The notes: a model not told the origin generated them from the letters alone. Positions 35,701 through 44,556 are shown, numbered from the stretch's first letter. The stretch is 64,000 nt of DNA from Phycisphaeraceae bacterium (GCA_020851735.1 JADZCD010000028.1:32538-96537), one strand, 5' to 3'. Numbers and translations: made by a program.

Positions 35701-35985
35701 GACGTAATTTCACAGAGGTCGGAGTTCACAACCCCAAAAACAATAAGGAACAATACCAGCGTGTATCGTTAATGCCAAGGTTCAACCACAACTCCAACCC
35801 ACCGTCGCTGTCAATTCCCACGCTTCGCCGGTGTGGCCATGAGGAGCCTTGCGTGGACGACCTGCCCCGGTAAACGAGGGCGTTGTCTGCTGTTTTGAGC
35901 CAAAAAGAGGTTGATTTACCTTTGGCTCCGGTCGATGCTATCCTGCCCACGGATGGGGGCCTGTCAGAATCAGTGGAGATCTTCC

Positions 35986-38283
35986 ATGCCTTGCCTTGTC
36001 CGCGGCCTACGCGCAAGGAGTTGGATCATGGCCTTAATCGTTGGGGCGACCGTGTCCGCGTCACCGGCCACCGCCCAGGACCGCGTCCAGGTGCGGCGTG
36101 CCGGACCGGGCGCCGGCCACTTCCTGACTTGGCACGGCAAGCCCATCATTCCTGTCGGTGATTCGGTCACGCAGGGCTGGTTTGAGTCCGGCCGCGATTT
36201 CAACGACACCGCCTATCTCGACGCCCTGGCCCAGAACGGCCTGAACACCGTCATGCTCTGGTCCTTCATCGGCACCAACGCGCCCAAGCAGATCAAGGAC
36301 GACCGCCTCGGCTACGACGCCCCGGAAATTTGGCCTTGGCTTGGTTCACCCGATGACGCATCCTTCGACCTCACGCAGCTCAATCCCGAATATTTCCAGC
36401 GTCTGCGCCGGTTTGTTGAGGCCGCCAACGAGCGCAACCTGCTGGTCCTGCTCACCGTCTTTGACGGTTGGGGCAAGACGCGCTTCGACGGCCACCCCTT
36501 CAACGCGGCGCTGGGCAACGGCCCGCTGCAAAAAAATGATCAGTTCGTCCAGCTCGCCCACGCCGGCACGCCCATGCCGACCACGTTTGATCCCGCCTGG
36601 TCCTGGCCGGAGCAAAACCAGTATTTTCAGGAACAGTTCGCCCTGGCCCTGATCCAGGCCGTCGGCGCCATGCCCAACGTCATCTTCGAGATGTTCAACG
36701 AAGGCGAGTGGTACGACCCCCAGCTCCGCCTCGCCCACGAGGAGCACTTTTTAAGCTTTTTCCGGGGGCGAACCCAAGCGGTACTGGCCAGCAACACCGA
36801 TCACATCAAGCTCTTTAGCCCCCACGCCAACACCGCCCTCGACGTGGTGACGCTGCACAACGACTGGATCGGCAACTTCTGGATCTTCCAGCAAGGCTTT
36901 GAACGTCAGCCCGCCAAGCCTTACCTCCAGACCGAACCCGTGCCCGAATGGAACGGCCGCGAACCGACCATCGAGCAGCTGCGCCGCGGCGTTTGGGAAC
37001 GAGTCCTAAGCGGCGCCGGCTGGGTGAATCAGAACGACGTGAGCTTCGGCTGGAACCCCCACGTCCCGGCCGCCAGACTTTCGAAAGTTCTCTTCGAAGC
37101 CTACGCCTACGCCGGGCATGCCGCGCGCTTCATGCATGAAAACAACCTGGATTTCACCTCCATGCATCCCGACGGCTCCGTGACTTCGTCGGGCATTGCT
37201 TTGGTTCGTCCAGGCTCGGAATACATCATCTATTGCCCTCACGGCAGCGGCTGGGTGTGGATCGACCTGAGCCTTGCCTCTCCGACCGTCGTCGAGATGC
37301 GCTGGTTCAACCCCCGCGGCGGTAAGTACAGCCAAGCCACCACGCAAACCATCAGCGGCATGACCAAGCTCCCCACCCCCGACGCCAAGGACTGGGTCCT
37401 GCACCTGCGCCTGCCGCAAGCTCCTTCCGCCAGTCAACCTGCGTCGCGGCCGGCGGAATCTGAAATTCCTGCTCCTTACGAAAAATTGTCCGACATCGTC
37501 TACGCCGTGCGTCCCGAAGGCGAGCTTAAGCTCGACCTCTATCTGCCCCGGCGCGCCCCCGACGCCCCGCCGCCGCCGATGATTCTCTATATCCACGGCG
37601 GAAGCTGGCGAGCTCATTCCAAGGATTCGTTCGAACCGGGTTGGCTGCCGCTGGACGGCGGCTTCGCCTTCGCCGCGATGAACTATCGCTTAAGCCAGCA
37701 GGCCAAGTTCCCCGCCCAGATTCATGACGCCAAAGCGGCCGTGCGCTGGCTGCGCGCCCATGCGCGCCAATACGGCTACGCGCCGGAGAAACTCGGCATC
37801 CTAGGCGTCTCCGCCGGTGGGCATCTCGGCTGCCTGCTGGGCGTCACGGCCGGGAATCCTCAGCTCGAAGGCGAAGGCCCGGAACGCGCCCAGTCCAGCG
37901 CCGTCCAAGCCGTCGTGGCCTTCTACGCCGTCACGGATCTGCCCGCGGTCGGCGAGCTCTATGAGCGCCGACCGGGAAAAAAGATCGACATGCCCGGTCA
38001 GGAACCGATCATCAGCCTTCTCGGCGGCACCGTCGCTGAGAAGCCGCAGTTAGCTCGTCTGGCCAGCCCGGCCCTGCACGTCACCTCCTCCGCGCCGCCT
38101 TTTATGCTCATTCACGGCAGCGCCGACACCCTGGCTCCCGTGGACCAGAGCATTCGCCTGCACGACGCCCTGCGGGCCGCCGGTGTTCCCTGCGACCTTC
38201 GGATTGTCCCCGGCGCTGAGCACGGCCTGGAAAGGCAACCTTGGATGCCGGCCGTTCGCGACTTTTTTAAGAAACATCTCTAG
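35986..38283 (+). CDS. Secreted two-domain enzyme: glycosidase-like barrel plus carbohydrate esterase
   Basis: A 765-residue protein from ATG 35986 (GGAG eight bases upstream). Residues 1-31 are a signal peptide ending in ASPATAQ. Residues about 35-470 are a TIM-barrel glycoside-hydrolase-like domain of the DUF4038 kind, with FEMFNEGEWYD as a likely acid/base Glu. After a Ser/Ala/Pro linker (about 485-495), residues about 500-765 are an alpha/beta hydrolase close to BD-FAE feruloyl esterases: HGGSW oxyanion site, GVSAGGH nucleophile, Asp in GSADTLAP and His in GAEHGLE. It probably deacylates and cleaves a plant or algal polysaccharide outside the cytoplasm. Confidence 0.83.
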   Translation: MPCLVRGLRARSWIMALIVGATVSASPATAQDRVQVRRAGPGAGHFLTWHGKPIIPVGDSVTQGWFESGRDFNDTAYLDALAQNGLNTVMLWSFIGTNAPKQIKDDRLGYDAPEIWPWLGSPDDASFDLTQLNPEYFQRLRRFVEAANERNLLVLLTVFDGWGKTRFDGHPFNAALGNGPLQKNDQFVQLAHAGTPMPTTFDPAWSWPEQNQYFQEQFALALIQAVGAMPNVIFEMFNEGEWYDPQLRLAHEEHFLSFFRGRTQAVLASNTDHIKLFSPHANTALDVVTLHNDWIGNFWIFQQGFERQPAKPYLQTEPVPEWNGREPTIEQLRRGVWERVLSGAGWVNQNDVSFGWNPHVPAARLSKVLFEAYAYAGHAARFMHENNLDFTSMHPDGSVTSSGIALVRPGSEYIIYCPHGSGWVWIDLSLASPTVVEMRWFNPRGGKYSQATTQTISGMTKLPTPDAKDWVLHLRLPQAPSASQPASRPAESEIPAPYEKLSDIVYAVRPEGELKLDLYLPRRAPDAPPPPMILYIHGGSWRAHSKDSFEPGWLPLDGGFAFAAMNYRLSQQAKFPAQIHDAKAAVRWLRAHARQYGYAPEKLGILGVSAGGHLGCLLGVTAGNPQLEGEGPERAQSSAVQAVVAFYAVTDLPAVGELYERRPGKKIDMPGQEPIISLLGGTVAEKPQLARLASPALHVTSSAPPFMLIHGSADTLAPVDQSIRLHDALRAAGVPCDLRIVPGAEHGLERQPWMPAVRDFFKKHL

Positions 38284-39635
38284 GCCCGGGCTTTCGCGCT
38301 CACGTCCGCCCATTCCTGGCGCAGTGGTTCAAGCCTCTCGAGCAGATAGCGGTCAATCCAGAGCTTGTCGATCAAGCCCGTGAAAGCCTTGTACACCGTC
38401 GCTTCGATGGCCGACAGTGATCCCACAAAGTCCCGCAGCTCGACAAAGGCCTGCCGGCTCGACCCCGAATCCCGCCGGGCATCCGCGCGGATCATCGCCG
38501 CGTGCTGCCGGGCACGTCGGATCAAGTACCACCCCTTGTTTCTGACTTGCGTAAGCTCAGCCATCGCTTTCTTGCAGGCCTCAAAGCGATTCTTCTCGCC
38601 CAGGCCTTCCAGCGCCGCCACCGCGGCCGCAAAACCACCCTCCGGCAAGCGGCCTTCGTGCAAAATCACCCCCACGCCCACCAGCGCGTCCAGGCAGGCG
38701 TCGATCGGCTCGTTCTGCACTCGGTGCGTGGCGTACCGGCTCCACGCGGTGGCCACCACTCCTTGAAAATTAAACCGCGCGCCCACTTCCGCCCACGCCT
38801 GGGCATTGGTCTGACGCACCGACAGATTGGGCAGGTCTACGTCCTCTCCTTCCCCGCCCTTGTACGCCGTCGCCCCCCACATCTTTACGCCGCACTCGAA
38901 AAAGCGCTTAATGTGCCTCGTGTTGTAGTGGCTCTCGGCCGTGTCCGGGTGCCCGTGATAGCCCCAGACCATCAAGTCCGCCTTGGCCGAAAGACTCTTT
39001 AGTGCCGTTTCGTCCCACTCCACCATCATGTCGTGCCAGAGGATCGGCCGAATGCCCTTGGCCAGCAACTTATCCAGCAGCGGCTCAACGTGCCTTAGAT
39101 ACAGTGCCCCCTTGCCGTGCTGGGCGATAAACTCCTTAGTGTCCGGGTGCGTGCCGAAGGTCCACGCCTCATCGCCGCCTAGATGGAAATAGCGCGCGCC
39201 CGGCGTGAGCGCCAGCACGTCGTCCACCATTTTTTCAATCAATTCCCGCCCGCCCTTAGCCAGCGGGTTCATCACGTCCGGCTTGTCCGCCACCTCGCGC
39301 AGGTGGGCGTATTCCGGCAGTGAAAGCGGGGTTTCCAGGTGGCCTAAGCACTGCACCAGAGAAACCACCTCCAGCCCAAGCTCCTTCGCCCGGGCGCAAA
39401 ACGTCTGCACCTGCGCCGGTGCATACGCTGTCTCGCAGCGGAACCGCTGATCCACCGTCCACGGGAACATGTCCTCCCACTCCACCAGCAGCGCGTTGTA
39501 CCCGGCCGCGGCGATTACCTTCAATAGCGCCAGCAGACGCTCGAATGTGGGGGGGACGCCTTTGAGGTCCAGGTGCACGCCGCGCAGGGGAACCGCCGGC
39601 TTTGGCGTGGCCAACAACTCATGCAAGCTGCTCAC
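38280..39635 (-). CDS. GH20-like beta-hexosaminidase family protein
   Basis: From GTG 39635, placed by AGGAGGG six bases upstream, it has 451 residues. The barrel shows GVHLDLKG near the start and HLGGDEAW (about 170), the Asp-Glu pair of family 20 hexosaminidases. There is no signal peptide, unlike the convergent secreted enzyme, so it may act on imported sugar chains. The C-terminal 110 residues are helical. Its stop codon shares bases with the stop of the convergent gene (CTAG at 38280-38283). Confidence 0.78.
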   Translation of the reverse strand: MSSLHELLATPKPAVPLRGVHLDLKGVPPTFERLLALLKVIAAAGYNALLVEWEDMFPWTVDQRFRCETAYAPAQVQTFCARAKELGLEVVSLVQCLGHLETPLSLPEYAHLREVADKPDVMNPLAKGGRELIEKMVDDVLALTPGARYFHLGGDEAWTFGTHPDTKEFIAQHGKGALYLRHVEPLLDKLLAKGIRPILWHDMMVEWDETALKSLSAKADLMVWGYHGHPDTAESHYNTRHIKRFFECGVKMWGATAYKGGEGEDVDLPNLSVRQTNAQAWAEVGARFNFQGVVATAWSRYATHRVQNEPIDACLDALVGVGVILHEGRLPEGGFAAAVAALEGLGEKNRFEACKKAMAELTQVRNKGWYLIRRARQHAAMIRADARRDSGSSRQAFVELRDFVGSLSAIEATVYKAFTGLIDKLWIDRYLLERLEPLRQEWADVSAKARA

Positions 39636-39714
39636 GGGAACCCTCCTGATCAAGTTCGCATTCACGATGAAGGGGTTTGCGAAAACCAGGGAGATACCAT
39701 GTTCCCCCTCCGCG

Positions 39715-39748
39715 TGCAAAAAAATAGCCCCCGGGCATGCCGGGGGCC
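39715..39748 (-). terminator. Rho-independent terminator of the second PEP-CTERM gene
   Basis: On the minus strand the 8-bp stem GCCCCCGG/CCGGGGGC (39727-39734 with 39740-39747) is followed by TATTTTTTT. It lies 44 bases after the stop codon of the gene at 39792. Confidence 0.85.
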
Positions 39749-39791
39749 ATAGGGAGAAGCATCGCAGAACTTCGCGTGCAACGTAAAGCGA

Positions 39792-40559
39792 TTACCTCTT
39801 GCGTCCCAGCAAAGCCAGCCCGCCCAATACCAGCAGGCTCACGCTCGCCGGTTCGGGAATCTCGGTAATCAGGTTCTGCTGTGTGGCGCTGGTCATTTCC
39901 ACCAGGATCGGCAGAGGGTTGCTGTATTGGCTGGGCAGCACCAGGCTGTTCAGCCAGCCTTGCACCGTCGCGACCGTGGGGGGCACCGTGTCGCTGCCGG
40001 CCGACATCGTGAACAATCCACTGGACAAGTTCAACGACGCCAGCGTGCCGTCGAAATCATAAAGGATTTCCAGCACCGCGTAGGTCAGGCTCAGGGCGTT
40101 CTGATTCTCCGCCGTCGCCGCCGGCTGGCCGGAGACGAATCCGCCGTAGCTGCCGCCGTAGTAGATCGGTGTGCTGGATTCCCAGGAGGCATCGTAGTGT
40201 TCGCCCCAAAGCTGGCGAATCATGTTCGACTTGGCTGCGCCCCGGGTGTTCTGCAACAAATCCACGCTGTAAGTCGTGTAGCTGAACGTCGTGTCCTGCG
40301 TGATTTCACTGCACACCGCCCAGGTAGGTGAAGAAATCAGGCTTGCCAGCGCCCCGCTGGGATTCTGGGTGGCCATCTTCTGAATGCCGTTGGCCCAGTT
40401 GTATCCCTGCCCGTAGTAGGCGCCGTTGTACGTCGCGGACATCGTCCCGCCCGCCTCGACATACAGGTACGCCAGATCAATCACGTCCGCCCGCGCTACC
40501 GACGTCACCGACAAAGCCAATCCCAACACTCCTAACGAAAAAATGCGTGTCACCTTCAT
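39792..40559 (-). CDS. PEP-CTERM surface protein
   Basis: A 255-residue exported protein: signal peptide MKVTRIFSLGVLGLALSVTS and so on, cut near SVARA-D; C-terminal sorting signal IPEPASVSLLVLGGLALLGRKR split as PEP motif, helix and basic tail. The body is rich in Tyr, Gly, Ser and Thr and has no recognised domain. The codons and composition resemble those of the neighbouring PEP-CTERM gene, but the two sequences are not obviously alike. Confidence 0.88.
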   Translation of the reverse strand: MKVTRIFSLGVLGLALSVTSVARADVIDLAYLYVEAGGTMSATYNGAYYGQGYNWANGIQKMATQNPSGALASLISSPTWAVCSEITQDTTFSYTTYSVDLLQNTRGAAKSNMIRQLWGEHYDASWESSTPIYYGGSYGGFVSGQPAATAENQNALSLTYAVLEILYDFDGTLASLNLSSGLFTMSAGSDTVPPTVATVQGWLNSLVLPSQYSNPLPILVEMTSATQQNLITEIPEPASVSLLVLGGLALLGRKR

Positions 40560-40987
40560 TTTCCTCTCCTCCAGAAGAGCTCCTTGACATGACCTCGCTG
40601 AAAAAAAGCCCTGCCCTTGACACAGCCTTAAGGCTTACCTCCAACCTTTTGCCGCAACGCAACCGACGCGCGCACACCGCGAATACGCATCGCCGCGAAT
40701 TGGCCCGAACCCTTATGTTTTCAGCGTTCCCTCTCCCCTCCCAGGGTGAGGTGACGCAGCAAAACTGCTTAGACTCCAATTTAGCAGGTTCGCTTGGAGG
40801 GTCAAGCAAAATTGGAATATTTTTATTTGAAGTGAAAAACCAGCAGAAGAGAAAAAACGCAGAAAAAGCCGAAATTAGCGTTTCCCCCTAGGAGCAATAA
40901 ACTATAACAAAAGCCCTATCGTCTCATCCGTCGCTGCCTGCAAACCCAACTCCGAGCACTCAATTCCTAACTCCTAACTCCTTGTTT
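40560..40987. other. Intergenic gap upstream of the PEP-CTERM gene
   Basis: These 428 bases contain no convincing gene. On the minus strand there is a promoter (40778-40805) that would give the PEP-CTERM gene a leader of about 210 bases. At 40964-40983 there is one copy of the CCTAACTCC-type repeat, just beyond the kdsC stop codon. Confidence 0.5.
40778..40805 (-). promoter_or_regulatory. Sigma-70-type promoter with AT-rich upstream element
   Basis: On the minus strand TTGACC (40805-40800), a 16-base spacer and TAAATT (40783-40778). The 25 bases before the -35 are almost all A and T, as in an UP element. It would serve the PEP-CTERM gene that starts at 40559. Confidence 0.5.
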
Positions 40988-41500
40988 TTACGCCTCATAC
41001 CTCGCCACGACCTTCTCCCACTTGCCCTGGCCGCGCAAGATGTGCTCGATCGCTTCGCGCACCGCCGCGTGACCGCCGGGTTGCGTGGTGACGTAACAGG
41101 CGACCTTCCGCACTTCCTCCACCGCATTGGCCACCGCCATCGCATATCCGCAGCGGCGTAACACCGGTAAGTCGATCAGGTCGTCGCCGACATAGGCCGT
41201 CTGTTCCGGCCGCACCTTGGCCTGCCGACAGATCATTTCAAACGCCGCCCCCTTGTCCGCCACGTCCTGAATCACCAGCTCCACACCCAGGTAAGCCATG
41301 CGCGCCGCCGCCGCCGGACTGGCTCGCCCGCTGATGACCCCGATCCTTAATCCCACCGCCATCGCCGCCTTGATGGCAAAGCCGTCCCGCACGTGAAACC
41401 GCTTGTACTCCACGCCCCCGTCGTCCACGATGATCGACCCGTCGGTCAATACGCCGTCCACGTCGAGCAGCAGAAGTTGGATGGATTGGAGGGGGGACAT
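40988..41500 (-). CDS. kdsC: 3-deoxy-D-manno-octulosonate 8-phosphate phosphatase
   Basis: A 170-residue HAD phosphatase of the KdsC type that frees Kdo from Kdo-8-phosphate for lipopolysaccharide core synthesis. Motifs: DVDGVLTDG near residue 14 (nucleophile and acid/base Asp), SGR near 58, and YVGDDLIDLPVL near 105. I start it at ATG 41500; an upstream extension would read through the repeat at 41507-41536. With kdsD it should form a leftward Kdo operon, but a four-helix-bundle gene is wedged between them. Confidence 0.9.
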   Translation of the reverse strand: MSPLQSIQLLLLDVDGVLTDGSIIVDDGGVEYKRFHVRDGFAIKAAMAVGLRIGVISGRASPAAAARMAYLGVELVIQDVADKGAAFEMICRQAKVRPEQTAYVGDDLIDLPVLRRCGYAMAVANAVEEVRKVACYVTTQPGGHAAVREAIEHILRGQGKWEKVVARYEA

Positions 41501-41506
41501 GGCAGA

Positions 41507-41536
41507 GGATTTAGGAGTTGGGATTTTGGAATTTGG
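41507..41536 (+). repeat. Inverted end repeat, copy 1, at the four-helix-bundle gene
   Basis: GGATTTAGGAGTTGGGATTT and the ten bases after it match the reverse complement of 41958-41986 at about 26 of 29 positions with one gap. The stop codon and last residues (NPNS) of the four-helix-bundle gene lie inside it. Confidence 0.7.
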
Positions 41537-41912
41537 ATGAGGAAGAACCAGTCGCAAGACATCGTCGCAAGGATTTTTGCAGGGCGTTGGTCATGCAGCC
41601 GAGTTCTTTAGTGAATGATTCGACGATTTTCAGAGCATCCTGTGAAATATACCCCAGTTGATGCGCGAGGGTCACGAGTGTTTCAAGTTCAGCCAGTGAA
41701 CCGCGCGCAATTGAAAGGTGGCGGAGATACGCTTTTGTATGTCCTTGGGACCAACCTTCAGCGATATTCGAAGGAATAGATACAGCCGCACGCTGCAATT
41801 GGTTGGTCATGCTGTATCGCTCAAAATCCGGAAACGCCCGCGTTAATCGATAAATCTCATTAACAAGCGACATGGATCGTTTCCATACCTCTAATTCCCG
41901 GTAACTGTCCAT
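41511..41912 (-). CDS. Four-helix-bundle protein (23S rRNA intervening-sequence S23 family)
   Basis: A 133-residue protein with the family signature: ELEVWKRSMSLVNEIYRLT, FERYSMTNQLQRAAVSIPSNIAEG and YLRHLSIARGSLAELETLV. Homologues were first found in intervening sequences of 23S rRNA and form pentameric four-helix bundles; they are also common as solitary genes and as relatives of the Avd protein of diversity-generating retroelements. Function is unknown. There is no reverse transcriptase or rRNA here. The gene sits between kdsD and kdsC, ten bases before kdsC, and is flanked by inverted repeats. Confidence 0.9.
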   Translation of the reverse strand: MDSYRELEVWKRSMSLVNEIYRLTRAFPDFERYSMTNQLQRAAVSIPSNIAEGWSQGHTKAYLRHLSIARGSLAELETLVTLAHQLGYISQDALKIVESFTKELGCMTNALQKSLRRCLATGSSSSKFQNPNS

Positions 41913-41957
41913 AATGCTCTATTTACCTGCATTTTGGTGATGACCAGCCATCGACTC

Positions 41958-41986
41958 CCAATTCCTAATTCCCAACTCCTAATTCC
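41958..41986 (-). repeat. Inverted end repeat, copy 2, at the four-helix-bundle gene
   Basis: CCAATTCCTAATTCCCAACT and the nine bases after it pair with 41507-41536. It lies 46 bases upstream of the gene start and 12 bases from the kdsD stop codon. Confidence 0.7.
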
Positions 41987-41998
41987 TTCCCCCCTCCT

Positions 41999-43093
41999 CT
42001 ATCCCTCAATCACCTTCAGCGCAATCAGGTCCTGCACGTCGATCAAGCCGATCGGCTTGCCTTCCTGATCCACCACCGGGATTTCGTCAAAGCGCGTTTC
42101 CCTGGCCACCTGCACCGCGTCGCGCACCAGGGCCGTGTCCGGCAAGCAACGCGGTTGTCGGCTCATCCACTGCTCAATGCTCTGATGCCACACTTCCGTC
42201 CCGTGCTTGAGCAGCAGTTTGCGCAAGGACCCGTCGGTGAAAATCCCCGCCAATTTCCCTTGCTCGTCCGTGACCAGCAGCGCCCCGGCCTGCCGGATCG
42301 TCGGCTGCACCGCCGCCGCCTTGGCATAAGCCTGCTGCACCGTCAGGCCCGGGGGAATCAAAACCATCGTCTCGCCCACGCGGAAGCGCATCGCCTGGGT
42401 GATCGGCGTGAGCAACCGGCCCAGCGATCCGCCGGGGTGGACTTTCTGATAATCCTCGACCCCAAAGTTCCGCCGCCGGCTGACGGATAGCGCCAGCGCG
42501 TCACCCATCGCCAGCATCGCCGTCGTACTGGCCGTGGGCGCCAGGTTCATCGGGCACGCCTCGGTGATGTCCCCGACCGACAACGTCACCTCAGCCAGGC
42601 TCGCCAGTTCGCAACTCGTCGGCCCGACCAGCGCGATGATCGGAATATTGTCCTGCCGCAGCAGCGCCGCTAACGACACCACCTCTTCCGTATTGCCTCG
42701 ATACGACATCGCCAGCACCACGTCGCCCCGCCGCACCCGCCCTAAGTCCCCGTGCATCGCCTCGGTCGGGTGCAAAAAGTGGCTGGGCGTCCCCGTGGAG
42801 GCAAACGTCGCCGAAATCTTCCTGCCGATCAGCCCGCTCTTGCCCAGTCCCGTGACCACCAAAGACCCCGGCGTTCCCGAAACCTGCGCTTTTAAGTCCG
42901 CCGTCGTTCGGCCGAGGATCAATTCCACCGCCTGGTGGAACTCCACTCCGATGACGATTCGGCTCACCGCCTGGGCCTCCGCCGCGATCACCTGCTGGGC
43001 GAATTGCTGCTGCTGGGCTGTGGCCTCGCTTGGGCCGGCGCAGGCACAATCCGCGGTAGGCTTGGAAACAGGTTGGGATGAGGCTTGGTGCAT
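41999..43093 (-). CDS. kdsD: Arabinose-5-phosphate isomerase (KdsD/KpsF type)
   Basis: Interconverts ribulose-5-phosphate and arabinose-5-phosphate, the first step to Kdo. Residues about 55-190 are the SIS domain (VVTGLGKSGLIGRKISATFASTG, MSYRGNTEEV), with the conserved EAMHGDLG loop. Two CBS domains follow from about 240. From ATG 43093 it has 364 residues, about 35 more than E. coli KdsD, owing to an N-terminal Ser/Gln/Ala-rich stretch that precedes the first conserved helix. It is divergent from scpA, with 100 bases between. Confidence 0.92.
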   Translation of the reverse strand: MHQASSQPVSKPTADCACAGPSEATAQQQQFAQQVIAAEAQAVSRIVIGVEFHQAVELILGRTTADLKAQVSGTPGSLVVTGLGKSGLIGRKISATFASTGTPSHFLHPTEAMHGDLGRVRRGDVVLAMSYRGNTEEVVSLAALLRQDNIPIIALVGPTSCELASLAEVTLSVGDITEACPMNLAPTASTTAMLAMGDALALSVSRRRNFGVEDYQKVHPGGSLGRLLTPITQAMRFRVGETMVLIPPGLTVQQAYAKAAAVQPTIRQAGALLVTDEQGKLAGIFTDGSLRKLLLKHGTEVWHQSIEQWMSRQPRCLPDTALVRDAVQVARETRFDEIPVVDQEGKPIGLIDVQDLIALKVIEG

Positions 43094-43193
43094 AAGCGGG
43101 CAGCCGGTAAGCTGTGGGGAGTCATTATCGAGAGGGGACCGTAACCGGGCAAATGCCCGCTTCCTCCCCCCGCCAAAGGTAAGGCCCAAGGGC

Positions 43194-44417
43194 ATGACTG
43201 ATTACCGCGTTGAACTGGATAACTACAGCGGGCCGATGGACCTGCTCCTCTATCTGGTGCGCAAGCACGAGATCGACCTCTACGACATCCCCATCGCCAA
43301 ACTGACCGACCAATACTTAGCCCACCTCGACAAACTTCAGCAGGTGGACATCGAACTGGCCGGCGAATTCCTGGTCATGGCTGCCACGCTCCTGGAGATT
43401 AAAAGCCAGATGCTCCTGCCGCCCTCCCTCGCCCCCGAGGGCGCCGACAGCTCCTCTGCGGCCATCGACAGCCAAGGCGCCATCGACCCCCGCCTGGAGC
43501 TGGTCCAGCAGCTCTTAGCCTACAAACGCTACAAAGACGCCGCCATCGGCCTGGAAACCCGCTTAGTCCAGTGGGAACAGCGCTTCGCCCGCCGCCCGCC
43601 GTCTGGGGAAGTTTCGGGGCAAACCTCGGATGCGAAGATTCAGCCCCCGGCTCAGCCGGGGGGTACAGGGGAGTCTTTGAATGAATTAGTGACCTCCGAT
43701 GACGCTGCCGCTTCCGTCGAACTGGACTTAGAAGACGCCAACGTCATGGACCTCTGCGAAGCCTTCGCCCGCATCCTGGACTCCATCGGGCAAATCTCCG
43801 CCAGCCATGCCGTGCTTTACGACGACACCCCCATCGCCCTGCACGCCGCCGACATCGTCGACCGCCTCCAGCGTGACGGCCGCCAAGGCCAGCTTAATCT
43901 CCCCGAAATCATGGTCGGCCGAACCCGCAGCGAGGCCGTGGGGCTTTTCCTGGCCCTGCTGGAACTCATCCGCCAGCGCCGCGTCGCCGTCGAGCAACCC
44001 GGCGATGGCCAGGTCATTCTGCAGCTGCGCAATGCCGGCGCTCCCGCCGAGGAAACCCCGGAAGCTTCTTTATATAGCCCGCCGCATGCGGCGGGTGCGT
44101 TGGGTGCCACACAGCATGGCGAAGCCTGCTGTGTGCCGCATACACCCCCACCTCCCGATGCCGCGTCCCCGGAAACCTCTGCCGCCCAATCCCAATCCTC
44201 CCAGGTCTCCAAGCGATGGGTCGATCCGCACACCGGCGAAGTCCAATACGATTGGCCCGACGACTCCCTGCGCCTGCGGGCCGAAAAACGCGCCCACCTC
44301 CGCGCCCTCTGGCAAGCCAAAAAAGCCGCCGGCGCCGCGAGTCCCCTCGATGAAGACGCTTTCATGAATCAGTTGGACGAAGAGGAGGGGGACGACGCGG
44401 ATTCCGACGCCGAATAG
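43194..44417 (+). CDS. scpA: Segregation and condensation protein A, enlarged by repeat inserts
   Basis: ScpA is the kleisin that joins SMC and ScpB in the bacterial condensin. The N-terminal kleisin domain is standard (MTDYRVELDNYSGPMDLLLYLVRKHEIDLYDI start, then LVMAATLLEIKSQMLLP), and the C-terminal winged helix is at about 235-285 (RTRSEAVGLFLALLELIRQRRVAVEQ). Homologues have about 250 residues; this one has 407. The surplus is a middle stretch at about 135-170 and a tail of about 120 residues with Pro/Ala/Ser-rich sequence. The tail DNA contains a palindrome at 44076-44096, the ACACAGC hairpin at 44102-44143 and CCCCGGAA copies. An acidic C-terminus closes the protein. ATG 43194 is the first start with conserved sequence. 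Confidence 0.88.
   Translation: MTDYRVELDNYSGPMDLLLYLVRKHEIDLYDIPIAKLTDQYLAHLDKLQQVDIELAGEFLVMAATLLEIKSQMLLPPSLAPEGADSSSAAIDSQGAIDPRLELVQQLLAYKRYKDAAIGLETRLVQWEQRFARRPPSGEVSGQTSDAKIQPPAQPGGTGESLNELVTSDDAAASVELDLEDANVMDLCEAFARILDSIGQISASHAVLYDDTPIALHAADIVDRLQRDGRQGQLNLPEIMVGRTRSEAVGLFLALLELIRQRRVAVEQPGDGQVILQLRNAGAPAEETPEASLYSPPHAAGALGATQHGEACCVPHTPPPPDAASPETSAAQSQSSQVSKRWVDPHTGEVQYDWPDDSLRLRAEKRAHLRALWQAKKAAGAASPLDEDAFMNQLDEEEGDDADSDAE
44102..44143 (+). repeat. ACACAGC hairpin repeat inside scpA
   Basis: GGGTGCCACACAGCATGGCG and its continuation form a 9-bp stem CACACAGCA/TGCTGTGTG with a 10-base loop (TGGCGAAGCC). Related copies are at 47170-47241 and 48144-48180. It is translated in frame in the ScpA tail as GATQHGEACCVPHT. 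Confidence 0.75.
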
Positions 44418-44419
44418 AT

Positions 44420-44547
44420 TAAGCCCCGCATGGAAATGCGGGGCTGGTTTTCACATGGAAATGCGGGATTCGTTCTGCCAAGCCCCACCTGGAAAGGTGG
44501 GGCCGGCATTGGTTTCGGTTAAGCCCCACGTGGAAACGTGGGGCCGG
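44420..44547 (+). repeat. Cluster of REP hairpins 3' of scpA
   Basis: Three perfect hairpins (44423-44444, 44482-44503, 44523-44544) each have a 9-bp stem starting GCCCC and a GGAA loop; a decayed copy is at 44452-44470. The four stem bases next to the loop differ between copies (GCAT, ACCT, ACGT) and their partners change to match. Each copy is preceded by AA and followed by CGG or TGG. They lie between scpA and the transposase-like gene. Confidence 0.9.
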
Positions 44548-44556
44548 TTTGTACGT

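Noticed and set aside
41511..41912. Diversity-generating retroelement Avd gene
   Set aside because: The protein family is related, but no reverse transcriptase, template repeat or variable repeat is near.
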